In this document: positions 50,259 to 59,120 of the stretch, piece by piece
Numbering within the stretch: position 1 is the first letter of the stretch
How the letters are laid out: every line of letters begins with the position of its first letter
Assembly: GCA_023374025.1 (NCBI GenBank)
Contig: SIJG01000026.1
Location: 947,715-1,011,714, forward strand
Direction of reading: 5' to 3'
Length of the DNA stretch: 64,000 nt
Origin: Heterodera schachtii
Lineage: Eukaryota > Nematoda > Chromadorea > Rhabditida > Heteroderidae
The notes under the pieces: model-generated
The model's database searches: none
What the model was told of the DNA's origin: nothing
What the model saw: the letters and a program-made list of their open reading frames with translations, nothing else
Made by a program: the position numbers and the translations under genes

Positions 50259-50298
50259 GTTTTTCGTAAAATATTTAATTTTGTTTTGTGTATTAAAT
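50259..50298. repeat. 40-bp direct repeat, right flank of composite element
   Basis: Copy of 49001-49041 lacking one T in the T run. It directly follows the terminal hairpin. Confidence 0.92.
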
Positions 50299-50498
50299 AC
50301 ATTCTCTATAATAATTAAAAGGACTTTGAGACTTGGTTTAAATTTTTTTTCATTATCTCATTAGTTTTATTTTTATTATATTATGAAAATGACTTACTCC
50401 TATAAATATATTTATATGAATCATGACTTTTTTAGTTTTATTTTCAATCATTTTTATTAATTTATATTAATCAATCGTATGATTTTATCTTAACCAAT

Positions 50499-50870
50499 CA
50501 GGATTTGAGTTGCCATCCCCAGACGAATTTATGTAATCAAAGGAGTTAAAGTGCTGTGCTTGGTCATCAAACTCTTTATTATAAGTGTTATTTATATAAA
50601 ATATAAAGTAATTCTTAATTTTTTAAATTGCTTTTTTTTTGCAAATTAATTGATTCAATTTTAATTACTTTGGTTATATTCTTGGCGATTTACCGAATAC
50701 TATCCAACACTGGGTGACCGGCATTTTCCATTTATATTTTTGTAAAGCTATAATAATACTTTTTTTGCCATTCTGATTGCATTTATTTGTATTTAAATCA
50801 CAGATATTTATTTGTTTTCACACTAATATTTATATGTATAAATGCTTACTTTTATTCAATGTTTGTTTTC
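50499..50870 (+). repeat. Interspersed repeat, copy B (partner at 30848)
   Basis: Shares the blocks listed for 30848-31180 in the same order, for example GTAATCAAAGGAGTTAAAGT and ATATTCTTGGCGATTTACCG. The copies have diverged by point changes and indels. No TIR like that of 30243 is seen around this copy. Confidence 0.8.
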
Positions 50871-51703
50871 ATATGTAATTAAAATAATTTAGCATATAAA
50901 ATTATTTTTGTAACCACTGTTGGTGTATATTTAATTTTTATTTTTAAATATAATTTAAATAATTTTAACCGTTAAAATGGTTTATAATTTGACATTATAT
51001 TTATTCTAATGTAAGTATTTAAAAAATAATTTGCTATTCGTGCTGCTGAATCCTTTAATAAAATTATTGAATTTTTTAATTTTCATAGTTAATTTGTTTG
51101 CATTTTTTATTGTATTTTTGTATATCATTTTTCCTTTTTACTTCTTTTCGACTCGTTTTGTTCATTTATTTTTATAACAATCAATTAGTTTTTTTTTTAT
51201 GAAAAAATTTTCCTTTTATGACATCACTTGTCATTTATAGAATAAAATGTTTCTTTTATTTAGTAATTTTCATTTTTTTTCAGAAAAACAGTTGATTACT
51301 TTGGCAATTATAAAATGAAAAATTTTGAAGAGGGGTTCTATTATTCTCGTAGAAATGTGCTACTATTTTTAAACTTTCGGCGGAATGGACTCGCATAGAT
51401 TAACTCTAAAAATTAAAAAAAAGAAAATTTCTGAATATTTTTATTTTTTTTTACTTAATTTGTTTGTATTATATTTTTTTATATCATATCTTTAGGGATG
51501 TATTCTTCGCTTTTTTCATTTTTCTTGTAAACGTTTGCCAAAAAAGGCCAAAAAATAGATTAAAAATGCAATAATGTCGAAATATGCTATTTTGAGCCCC
51601 TTTCTTCATAACATATGCATAAAAAATATATTAATTCATACCCTACTGATGATTAAATTACTTTAATTTTTTGAATTGGTTACTTTTGTTTTGTCATTTT
51701 TCA
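50871..51703. other. T-rich sequence, no gene seen
   Basis: AT-rich with a GC-balanced segment at about 51355-51405. No coding frame. Confidence 0.45.
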
Positions 51704-51714
51704 TAAGATTTAAT

Positions 51715-51796
51715 AGAGAACGGACCGGGCCGGGGCCGGTGCCGGGTTTTCCCGGGCCCGGCAACCCGGCCCGGCAGATTTGAAAAATCCGGTCTC
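51715..51796. mobile_element. 82-bp GC mini-island with TIRs and 11-bp target duplication
   Basis: The island of CCGGG/GGCCC words is flanked on both sides by TAAGATTTAAT (51704-51714 and 51797-51807), a perfect 11-bp direct repeat. Its ends are inverted: AGAGAACGGA on the left and AGAGACCGGA on the reverse strand at the right. Its content includes CCCGGGCCCGGCAA and GCAGATTTGAAAA, both close to words in the 7922 island. Size, TIRs and target duplication point to a tiny mobile insertion. Confidence 0.75.
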
Positions 51797-51807
51797 TAAG
51801 ATTTAAT

Positions 51808-53835
51808 ATGAATGTTAATTTATTTCCATTATTATCCTGTTTAAATTATGAATATAAAAGAGAGTATTCATAATATTTTAGAAATATAAATGAACTATAT
51901 TGATAATATATTTAAATTTAGTTCAATAATTTTAATTTCTTCCAAATGTAAATTTTATTTAAAATTAAATAATTTAATTTTTTTTTCCTTTTACATTTTG
52001 ATTAGCTTTATAATTTAAATTGATCATATTAGCAACTTTTAATTAAGTGTTTTTTTAGCATTTATTGTTTTAATTTTTATAATAAAATAATATTTTATAC
52101 AATTGTCATATTATTACTTTTTTTTAATTCGATTTATTTTGGCGCGTTTGAATTTTCACATGTTCAAAATTGTGATATAAATTCTCTTTTATAAATTAAT
52201 AATTTGCGTTTTATTTGGCGGCTAAAACCCAAATTTTTTTATATCGTTCAATCTTCTGTCCAATTTAAATTAAAAAATTAAAACCTAATTAAAATAAATC
52301 CTCACTATATTATTAAACCATCGTAATTCAAATAATATTTATCCCGACAATTTAAAGGGATGAAAAGGAAAGGACAGTAAGTAATAATCGGAATGTCAAT
52401 ATTTTTTATTACCTATTTAGTTTTATTTTGAAAATTTCGCTTTGAAAAGTTAAAAATTAAATTTTCATTATTTTTTACATAGCAAAAAGTTTTGCCTAAT
52501 AAATGTATTAAAATTATAATTGAAAATAAAATTAAAAAAGTTTCTTGACCAGGATGGCCCTTTTTCAATTATTTAAATTATAAATACCATTTAATAAATT
52601 GATTATTTATTTTTGGTTTTGCTTTAAAATCCCTTGATTTCTTCCTAGGAAACATTTTTATTATTTTATTAGTTATAAGTAAAATCTTGTTGGAACAACG
52701 GTAATAGCGCTAATTGTCAATTTCCGAGTCTTAAAAAATGAATATTTGTACAGCTAATATTTGTTTAGCAATTATTTATTTTGTTTATAATTTGACATGA
52801 ATCTGTTCATTTTTTTAAATAATTAATTTTGCCTTATTTTAATAATAATAATTACCAAAGTACTTGGTTAAACTATTAAGCTATTTATTTGGTATATTTA
52901 TTGGCAAATTTTATTTTTTTATTCGGTGTAAATCAAAATAATAATTTCTTAAATGTTTTTATATTATTATTATTCTTGTGAATTGTTATTTTATTATTTT
53001 TTCTGTTAAAGAGTTCGAATAATTGATGATTCAAAAAGTTGACTGAACTTTTTTAAAACTTTTTTAATTTTTACTTTTCATATGTACTTTTTTGTAAATA
53101 TTTCTATTTTATTAATTAATAATTTCGTCCATTAAACTATTGTAATTTATAACAAGTTAGTCATCTACATATTTATTTTTTTCTACTCTTTATAAAATAA
53201 TATAATTGCTTCTAATTGTTTTAATAATGTTTAAGGAAGTATAATAATGCAATTTTTATAATTTAATAATCATTTCAATTCAAGCTTCATGACATTCAAT
53301 TCTATTTATATGAATTTTACGACGAAAGTAAACATATTTATCAAATTGATTAATGTTTGTTCCAATAAATATTGGGAATTGAAATTTGATATTCAAATAA
53401 ATATATACTTTCAGACATTCATGTTACTGCATAATTAATATTATTAAAATAAATTTTTTAATTTATTTCCGATTAGTTTCTTTTTTATTGTTTCTAACAT
53501 GTAATTAATTTTCTTAAGCTGCTTTACGCACCCTTGCTCTCGAAGGTGATAAAACCTTGCTTGTTCTTTTGTTTCAGTTATCGAAATTCTTCCAATTTTC
53601 AGTCTAATTTTTAGATTAAACCCATATATAATTCTTGTGGATTTATTTTTTCATCTGTTATTGATTATAGTATTTTCTAACGTTTTAAAATTTTTGATCG
53701 TTTTTTTTGTCGTTATCAATAAAATTGCCTTTATTCTCTTCTAATTAAATTAAGATATTAGTATTTTTTATTTTCACATGATAAACTGAATCACAAACTC
53801 AAGAATTGTAAAAACAATTAAAAATTTATAAAGAA
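51808..53835. other. T-rich intergenic stretch, no gene seen
   Basis: No ORF or RNA gene. GC-balanced short segments near 52690-52730 and 53515-53560. Confidence 0.45.
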
Positions 53836-53878
53836 TGCAAATTTTATTTGCATCAACATTGACATTACTTTCTCTCAT

Positions 53879-53890
53879 GAGTTCGATGCC
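53879..53890 (+). promoter_or_regulatory. B-box-like relic
   Basis: GAGTTCGATGCC, within ATGAGTTCGATGCCGGTTGA, resembles the B-box region of the minus-strand copy at 50043. No A box is recognisable upstream. It lies upstream of two GC hairpins in the same relative orientation as in the 50-kb element. A 68-codon frame covering 53835-54041 is incidental. Confidence 0.5.
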
Positions 53891-53935
53891 GGTTGACTGT
53901 TTTTTTATAATTTATTTTTTTTTAAATTGCAAAAT

Positions 53936-53965
53936 TCGCCTGCCATGCCTATCGGCATCCCAGGT
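53936..53965. repeat. Degenerate GC hairpin
   Basis: GCCTGCCATGCC, TATC, GGCATCCCAGGTCC. It is the counterpart of 49735: both keep the TATCGGCATC core, and both sit about 130 bp from a canonical hairpin (127 bp there, 136 bp here). Confidence 0.65.
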
Positions 53966-54071
53966 CCAAAAATTCGTAAATCTTATTAAAAAATTCTCTC
54001 AAAATCGTAAAAATCTATCATTTTTTGGACAAAATCTGTAAACAGATCCATCAAAGTTTTCAAAATTTTTC

Positions 54072-54097
54072 CCGGCGGCGCCTATCGGCACCGCCAG
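54072..54097. repeat. GC hairpin with TATC loop (family member)
   Basis: CCGGCGGCGCC, TATC, GGCACCGCCAG: reverse orientation relative to 23083. Upstream TTTTTTGGACAAAATCTGTA and AAAGTTTTCAAAATTTTTCC match the reverse complement of the sequence beside 49611. Downstream AAAAGCGCGGCGAAAAAAAG matches the reverse of the 49550-49600 spacer. Confidence 0.88.
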
Positions 54098-54365
54098 ACC
54101 CCCTTCTTCCCCAAAAGTTTCTTTGGAAAAAGCGCGGCGAAAAAAAGTAATGTGAAAAGCAAATCTGAATTTCTAATTAAATTCGTTTAGTTCAAAAAGA
54201 TTAATTATTTGAAATAATTGAAGAAAATTTGTTTGAAAATTTTCATTAATTTAATTTAGCTTTTTGTATTTTATGAAATAAATAAAAAGTAAAAATTTAA
54301 TTTTTTTACTATTTTCACTTGAGATAAATTAAATTTTGAATTAAATTTTTTGAATTTTTAAAATT

Positions 54366-54421
54366 TCCCTGTTGGTCCCGTTCTCCGGTTCGGCCAAAAA
54401 CCGAGGTCCCGGTCCCTTTTT
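54366..54421. repeat. Short GC island (GGTCCCG type)
   Basis: GTTGGTCCCGTTCTCCGGTT, CGGCCAAAAACCG and AGGTCCCGGTCCC. CGGCCAAAAACCG can fold. It lies about 270 bp after the 54072 hairpin, comparable to the island beyond the hairpins at 49 kb. Confidence 0.6.
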
Positions 54422-54522
54422 AAGCAAAAATGCTACATAAAAAGCTTTTTGACTATATGGCATAAGAAAAAGAAAAAAAAATTAAAAACCTCTCTCAAAT
54501 TATCTAATTTTAGAATAAAAAT

Positions 54523-54620
54523 TTCGCCTTTTCGCTTTTCGCTTTTTCGCTTTTTTGGGCATTTCGCTTTCGCCTTTTCGCTTTCGCTTTTTATTTTGGT
54601 TTCGCTTTTTTTCGCTTTTA
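54523..54620. repeat. Degenerate TTTTCGC tandem repeat
   Basis: About ten TCGC cores spaced 6-8 bp apart by T runs. An overlapping 87-codon frame (Phe/Ser/Leu-rich) is a by-product. Confidence 0.85.
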
Positions 54621-54670
54621 TTTCTTTGGTACTGAAGTGTCCATTTCCACAGTTTATAAATTTCGATTTT

Positions 54671-54705
54671 TTGTTCGAATTCGGGTTCGGGATTCGGAAT
54701 TTTGA
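54671..54705. repeat. TTCGGG-type mini-island
   Basis: TTCGAATTCGGGTTCGGGAT then TCGGAATTTTGAAAA. It uses the same TTCGGG word as the 49047 island, but is much shorter. Confidence 0.55.
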
Positions 54706-55010
54706 AAAATAAATGTCATATTCGTGATCAGCGCCCCAAATTACCCTAGAAATGACTTTAATATTGATGAAAAAATAAAATTAATTCAATCATTTTAAAT
54801 AAAGTCTTGATATAATATTTGAGCATTTTTTTATATTAATCATTTTTTCTTTATGTTTCATATTTTCCTATTTTTTAAATTTTCTGTATTGAAATTATAT
54901 AAAAAATTATCTTTATTTATAAATTCACTTGTCTCATGTCGCCCTTTTTATGTCCATTTTTCTGAAGAATTTTATATTCAAAAATTGTTGAAAACGCCAA
55001 GAAACAAAAA

Positions 55011-55092
55011 AAGGAGAATGATAAATGTTATGCCGTAAGAAATTGCCAAGATAAGGAGAATGCTAAATGTTGAGCCATAAGAAGATGCCAAA
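55011..55092. repeat. Two-copy tandem repeat, period 42 bp
   Basis: AAGGAGAATGATAAATGTTA at 55011 and AAGGAGAATGCTAAATGTTG at 55053, each followed by GCC-TAAGAA and TGCCAA. Confidence 0.85.
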
Positions 55093-55383
55093 AGGGTGTG
55101 AGGCCGCGAAATGGCCGAGCCATTTTCGGTTTTCATTCATAGTTTTACAACACAACCGTACTTCCTAGCGGTTGCGATTCTCCGAAGGCGCATAAGAGAT
55201 ATTAACACTAAGAAATTTACTTTGGGAAAAAACAAAGAGAGCCCCGGCGGATTAGTATTTCGTGGCATTTTTGCAGAAGGTCCGATTACGATTTTATATT
55301 TTGGACCCAGAGGGATTTTTACGATAGCAGAATTTTTACAGTATTTCCGCGCAGTTTCTGGAAATTTCGGAATTTCCCTTTAG
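55093..55383 (+). other. GC-balanced segment with hairpin; unsupported 90-codon frame
   Basis: Composition rises to near 40% G+C. CGAAATGG-CCGAG-CCATTTTCG (55107-55128) folds as a hairpin with one bulge and overlaps the ATG of an open frame at 55111-55383. That frame would encode a 90-residue protein without a recognisable motif, signal peptide or repeats. A transposon relic or non-coding RNA is as likely as a gene. There is no splice or promoter evidence. Confidence 0.3.
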
Positions 55384-56755
55384 ATTCCGTAAATTTATTT
55401 ACTTTAAAACCTCTAATATAAACAAAATTTTACAATAAATGCCAAAAACATTTTTAGACATAATATTTTGGTCGTTCTTTTTGGCTTGTAATTTATATTT
55501 GTATTTTTAATGTTCTAATTAATTTATTTTAACACCGATCCATATTATGACTCATCTAATTTTTGCAAAATTTTGATTTGATTTGACTTTTTATACATAT
55601 TTTCGAAACTTGTAGTAGTTGTTTGGGGAATGTAGTTTGCCTTAGATTGTTTAAATTAATTTATACTAAGTAGAAAACATATTTTAATTTTATTTCTATT
55701 ATCGTTTGAAATAACGCTAAATATATATATAATTTGTTAATCGCCGTTTTAATATATTATTTTATCATCAAATAAATTTAAATTTAAATTTTTTTATTTT
55801 TTATTTTTTTGTAAATTAAAGAAAGAATTACAACATACATATTATCAGAGATCTTTTAAAAATAAGATCAGGAGGACCAATTGGGTTTCAAAAAACAAAG
55901 AAACCAACACCTTTCATAATAGAAAAATTATACTTAAGTAGAAATATGAATTTTAGTAATAAAAAATTCAATTATTATGAAGCATTTATTGATCAATTAA
56001 TTTAAGGAAGACACGTGCAAAAGAATAAAAAACTAATAATAGAATGAAACTTAATGATAAATATTTTTCTTTATATTTATTAAAATATTTAGCAATTTTT
56101 AAAAGTATAATTAATGTTTATTTGAATCATTTATTTTCTTTTATAGTATTTTTATTGGGCCCTTAAATGCTCCATTCATTATAACGTCATAGAATTGTGC
56201 GGATTAAAATTATATAATTATGCTTAAAATTTTACTTTTTTATGGATCTATTAATTATTTAAAAATTCATATTTGGTTTTTTAATGTATGCTCTTTAAAA
56301 TTATTTTTATCAATATTAAAAAACAACAAATATTCTCACTTTTTTTCTTTAATTCAACTTAATTTTGATTTATATAATAAAGCTTTTTATAATTCGTTTT
56401 AAAACAATCTATTTCGAATACTTTAACACAGTTTTGTAATTTAATTTGAAATTGTTTTATAAAGCAATATGGCTTTTTATTGACATACGATCCTTAAGAT
56501 TTTGTGTTAGATGTGAGACTTAAAAAATTAATGATAAATTTTAATTCATATTTTTCAAAATGCGGCAAAAGTAAAATTACCGAATATTTTTTCAAGGTTT
56601 GCTCTTAATAAAATTTCATAGATAAAAATAATAAATTCATCGGGAAGCACAAGAAACAAACAAATAAGGGTATATTTAATAACAAAATTAAATAATTTTC
56701 AAATCTTAACATTATGGACGTGTGATATTATTGAGGATTTAAATTATGTTTGGCA
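55384..56755. other. AT-rich sequence, no gene seen
   Basis: Mixed A/T-rich sequence; the 60-codon frame at 56220-56402 is low-complexity. Confidence 0.45.
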
Positions 56756-57061
56756 TTTTGTTGTTTTATTTTGTGTTCATTTTTGTTTGATTTTGTGTGA
56801 TGGTCAGTTGTTAGTTTATGCAGTCGACAGTTTTCCCTATTGATTTGTCTTCGCCTTATTTAATTTGAAATAAATAATTGTCTTCGGCATTGGGCTGTTT
56901 GTATTGTGTGCTTTGGGCTGTTGTCTTTTGCCGTGTGCTGTGCAACAACAACAGTCTTAAAGTCCCCTGACAACGCTATCTGTTTTTATGACTTGGCGCT
57001 CCTGGCCTCGGTGATCAGCAGTGGACAAAAACAATTTGGACGTGGCCTCGAATTGAAAATA

Positions 57062-57434
57062 GGGAAAAGTAAATCCCTCGACAAGTGGTGGAAAAAAGGA
57101 AAACAAATTCCCGGCAAGAGAAGAGCCGAATCAACCGACTGGACAGCTATTTTGTAAACGGGTAAAGTAAATCCCACAATTAGACGAGCCATAGCGACAT
57201 TTTCTGTAAAGGGGAGACAAATCCCTCAAATTTCAAAGGGTTGTCGACAAAAAGGGTGAACAAAAACCCGGGAAACAACTCGAGGAGCAGACGAACAAGG
57301 CGGAATTTTTTTTCTCGAAAACGGGAAAAGCAAATCCCTTCATCACTTCAAAATCTCTGCATTGTAAAAGGAAAGTCGTGAAACAAATCACGCAAATCCG
57401 ACGGAAAAGAAACAAAACCGGGAAAAGTAAATCC
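57062..57434 (+). repeat. Eight-copy mini-hairpin array in the Gag leader
   Basis: A 14-16-nt motif, consensus GGGAAAAGTAAATCCC, recurs at 57062, 57098, 57160, 57212, 57254, 57323, 57377 and 57420. In most copies the ends pair (GGGA/TCCC, GGAA/TTCC, GGGT/ACCC, CGTGA/TCACG) around an A-rich loop. Two copies replace the usual GGGA/TCCC stem with a different but still complementary pair; the last copy is imperfect (CCT). Spacing is irregular (about 36-69 bp) and reading phase is not constant, with stop codons between. Pairing is therefore better conserved than any peptide. It may be an RNA packaging, translation or dimerisation signal. That role is inference. Confidence 0.75.
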
Positions 57435-57443
57435 TATTTCGAC

Positions 57444-58061
57444 ATGCAGCAACTTCGCCAAAACAAAACATCGGACAAAGAGAATTGCATGGAACTGCCG
57501 CAAAAACAAGGACAACAAATTGGCGCGTTGGAATTTGTCATCACGATGGAGCGACTTCCCGAATTGAATGGAACGGAAGGACCCAACAAAATACGGAAAA
57601 TTTTCAAAAAATTTTCGTCAGCAACCGAAGAATGGACGGAAAGTCGCCGCGTTTCGGCGCTGGAAAGCAAAATCAGTGGAAAGGCAGAACGCGCTTTTGA
57701 CACCGCCATGAAACATCGCCCGGAAAATTTTAACGAACTTTGCCGCAGAATGGAAGATATTTTGAGCGAATGGGATTGCACCGAACTGCGGGCTTTCAAT
57801 GAATTGTGGGAGGGAGTGAAACGAAGACCGGAAGAAGCGTTGGACGAATTCGCGGAACGACTTTACGGGATTGTCGAATGTGCTTACCCAGGTTTGCCGC
57901 CCAATTTTGTCAACGATTTTGCGATGAAGCTCCTAATTCGTGCCATGGGAAATCCAAGAATTTCGGCTGGATTGGAGTTAGCGCGCCGTCCAGGCATGAA
58001 CTTCGACAGCTTCGTCGCTCTCGCAGTTCGAGCAGAGGCAGTGCAAAAGGCCACGAAATGA
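57444..58061 (+). CDS. Retrotransposon Gag capsid-like protein
   Basis: The frame is open from 57210 and ends at a TGA (58059-58061). The first ATG in frame is at 57444, giving 205 residues; another lies at 57489. The protein has the build of retrotransposon Gag capsid domains. LPELNG comes near its start (residues 38-43 from the 57444 Met). Next is a charged helical block IRKIFKKFSSATEEW, then RVSALESKISGKAERAF, and ELWEGVKRRPEEALDEFAER with an LYGIVECAYPG continuation typical of the capsid C-terminal half. By family knowledge such proteins form the particle that packages element RNA. No CCHC knuckle is intact; Cys/His-containing fragments appear just after the stop in shifted frames, which suggests decay. 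A same-frame SGNH-like region follows after three stops. Assignment to Gag is by recognition of pattern, without a search. Confidence 0.65.
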   Translation: MQQLRQNKTSDKENCMELPQKQGQQIGALEFVITMERLPELNGTEGPNKIRKIFKKFSSATEEWTESRRVSALESKISGKAERAFDTAMKHRPENFNELCRRMEDILSEWDCTELRAFNELWEGVKRRPEEALDEFAERLYGIVECAYPGLPPNFVNDFAMKLLIRAMGNPRISAGLELARRPGMNFDSFVALAVRAEAVQKATK

Positions 58062-58181
58062 AAATTTGTTGAAAATCGGTAAAAGCCTAAATATTCCAAA
58101 TGGCCATCGCAAGTGTGCGCAAGAAGCTGCCTCGGATGCATTTTTAAGGCCAGGTCAAAAGTCGGAGACCCGTTTTGACCG

Positions 58182-59117
58182 TTGCTTTTACCGGAATGCC
58201 GCTACGAATGTGCAGTGACCAAGGACAAATTGCCGGAGAATGGCGACACTCAGATCGAAGTGCCAATAACAAATGTCATTGCCGAATTGCCAAAATCGGA
58301 AAAACAAGGATGGAACGAAGTGCTAAAAAAGGCCAGCTTTGACCTTGAAAAAGTACGCGTGACGACCATCCACCGCAAGCCACAGTTGATTGAAAGGCCA
58401 AGCGTGATTGTGGGAGACTCTTCGGCCAAGCAATTGCTCAAAATTTGGCCTAAATCACAATTTATTGGCACTGAAGAAGGCTCCATCACCGATGTGATCA
58501 AAGAATTTGACAGCGTAATTTTGTCATCAAAAGTGAAGGCCGTCATTGTAATGATCGGAAGAGACTCGATCAGAGGCGGAGAAACAATCGAAAATGTGAT
58601 GGAGAATGTGGGGAGACTCGAGCAACTGTTGAAGCGCTCCAGCCATGCATCTGTGTTTTGGCTTCCGCCTCCTTTCATCAAAGAGAAAATGATCGAATAT
58701 GAAGAGCTGATCATACGGATGAAGGAACACTTTGGAACGCGCCAAGGCAATGTAAAATTTGTGACGACAACGCCGGCGGGACGATCAGTGCTGGAACTGT
58801 GGCGCTATGGTTCCGGATTCAACACCGACCATGTGTTCAACGACGGCAAAATGAAGGAAAAAGGCCTACTGGTTTTGAGGGCCTGGGTGATGTCCCAAAT
58901 CAAAGGGATGCCCAAGGAGGACGAAAAGGAGGAGTTGGGACCGAAAAAGATTGAAGAGGGGAAAAATGGAGGGATAAGCACAGCTGAAAGAGGCCGTGGA
59001 CAGTTCAATCAGCCGGGGTTTCGTGGGGCTAGGCATGTTCACCAGCAATTGCCGTATCGCCGTTCGTTTGTGCGGTCATTTCCGAGTCGCCCTAATTTTG
59101 GAGCTGATCTCCGTTGA
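58182..59117 (+). pseudogene. Degenerate SGNH/GDSL-esterase-like ORF
   Basis: A 311-codon frame in the same frame as the Gag ORF, separated from it by TGA, TAA and TGA stops. It has no ATG until codon 124, so it probably once continued from upstream. Features of SGNH hydrolases, numbering from 58182: SVIVGDSSAKQLL with GDS at 78-80 (block I nucleophile), a hydrophobic strand AVIVMIGRDSIRGG at 120-133 where the family has G-x-N-D (the Asn is missing), VFWLPPPF at 158-165, and DHVFNDGKMKEKG at 216-228 in place of the D-x-x-H block. The tail (269-299) is Arg/Gly/Gln-rich and could bind RNA. The oxyanion Asn and catalytic His are altered or shifted, so activity is doubtful. Esterase domains occur in ORF1 of some CR1/L2 LINEs; here the neighbour is Gag-like. 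Family call is inference from motifs. Confidence 0.55.
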
Positions 59118-59120
59118 TCT

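Noticed and set aside
55111..55383. 90-codon frame as a gene
   Set aside because: Its ATG lies in a hairpin, it resembles no family, and no neighbouring exon or promoter supports it. Kept only as an unsupported frame.
57210..59117. Domesticated host gene from Gag plus esterase
   Set aside because: Three in-frame stops between the parts, missing catalytic residues and no early ATG in the second ORF argue for a decayed element.
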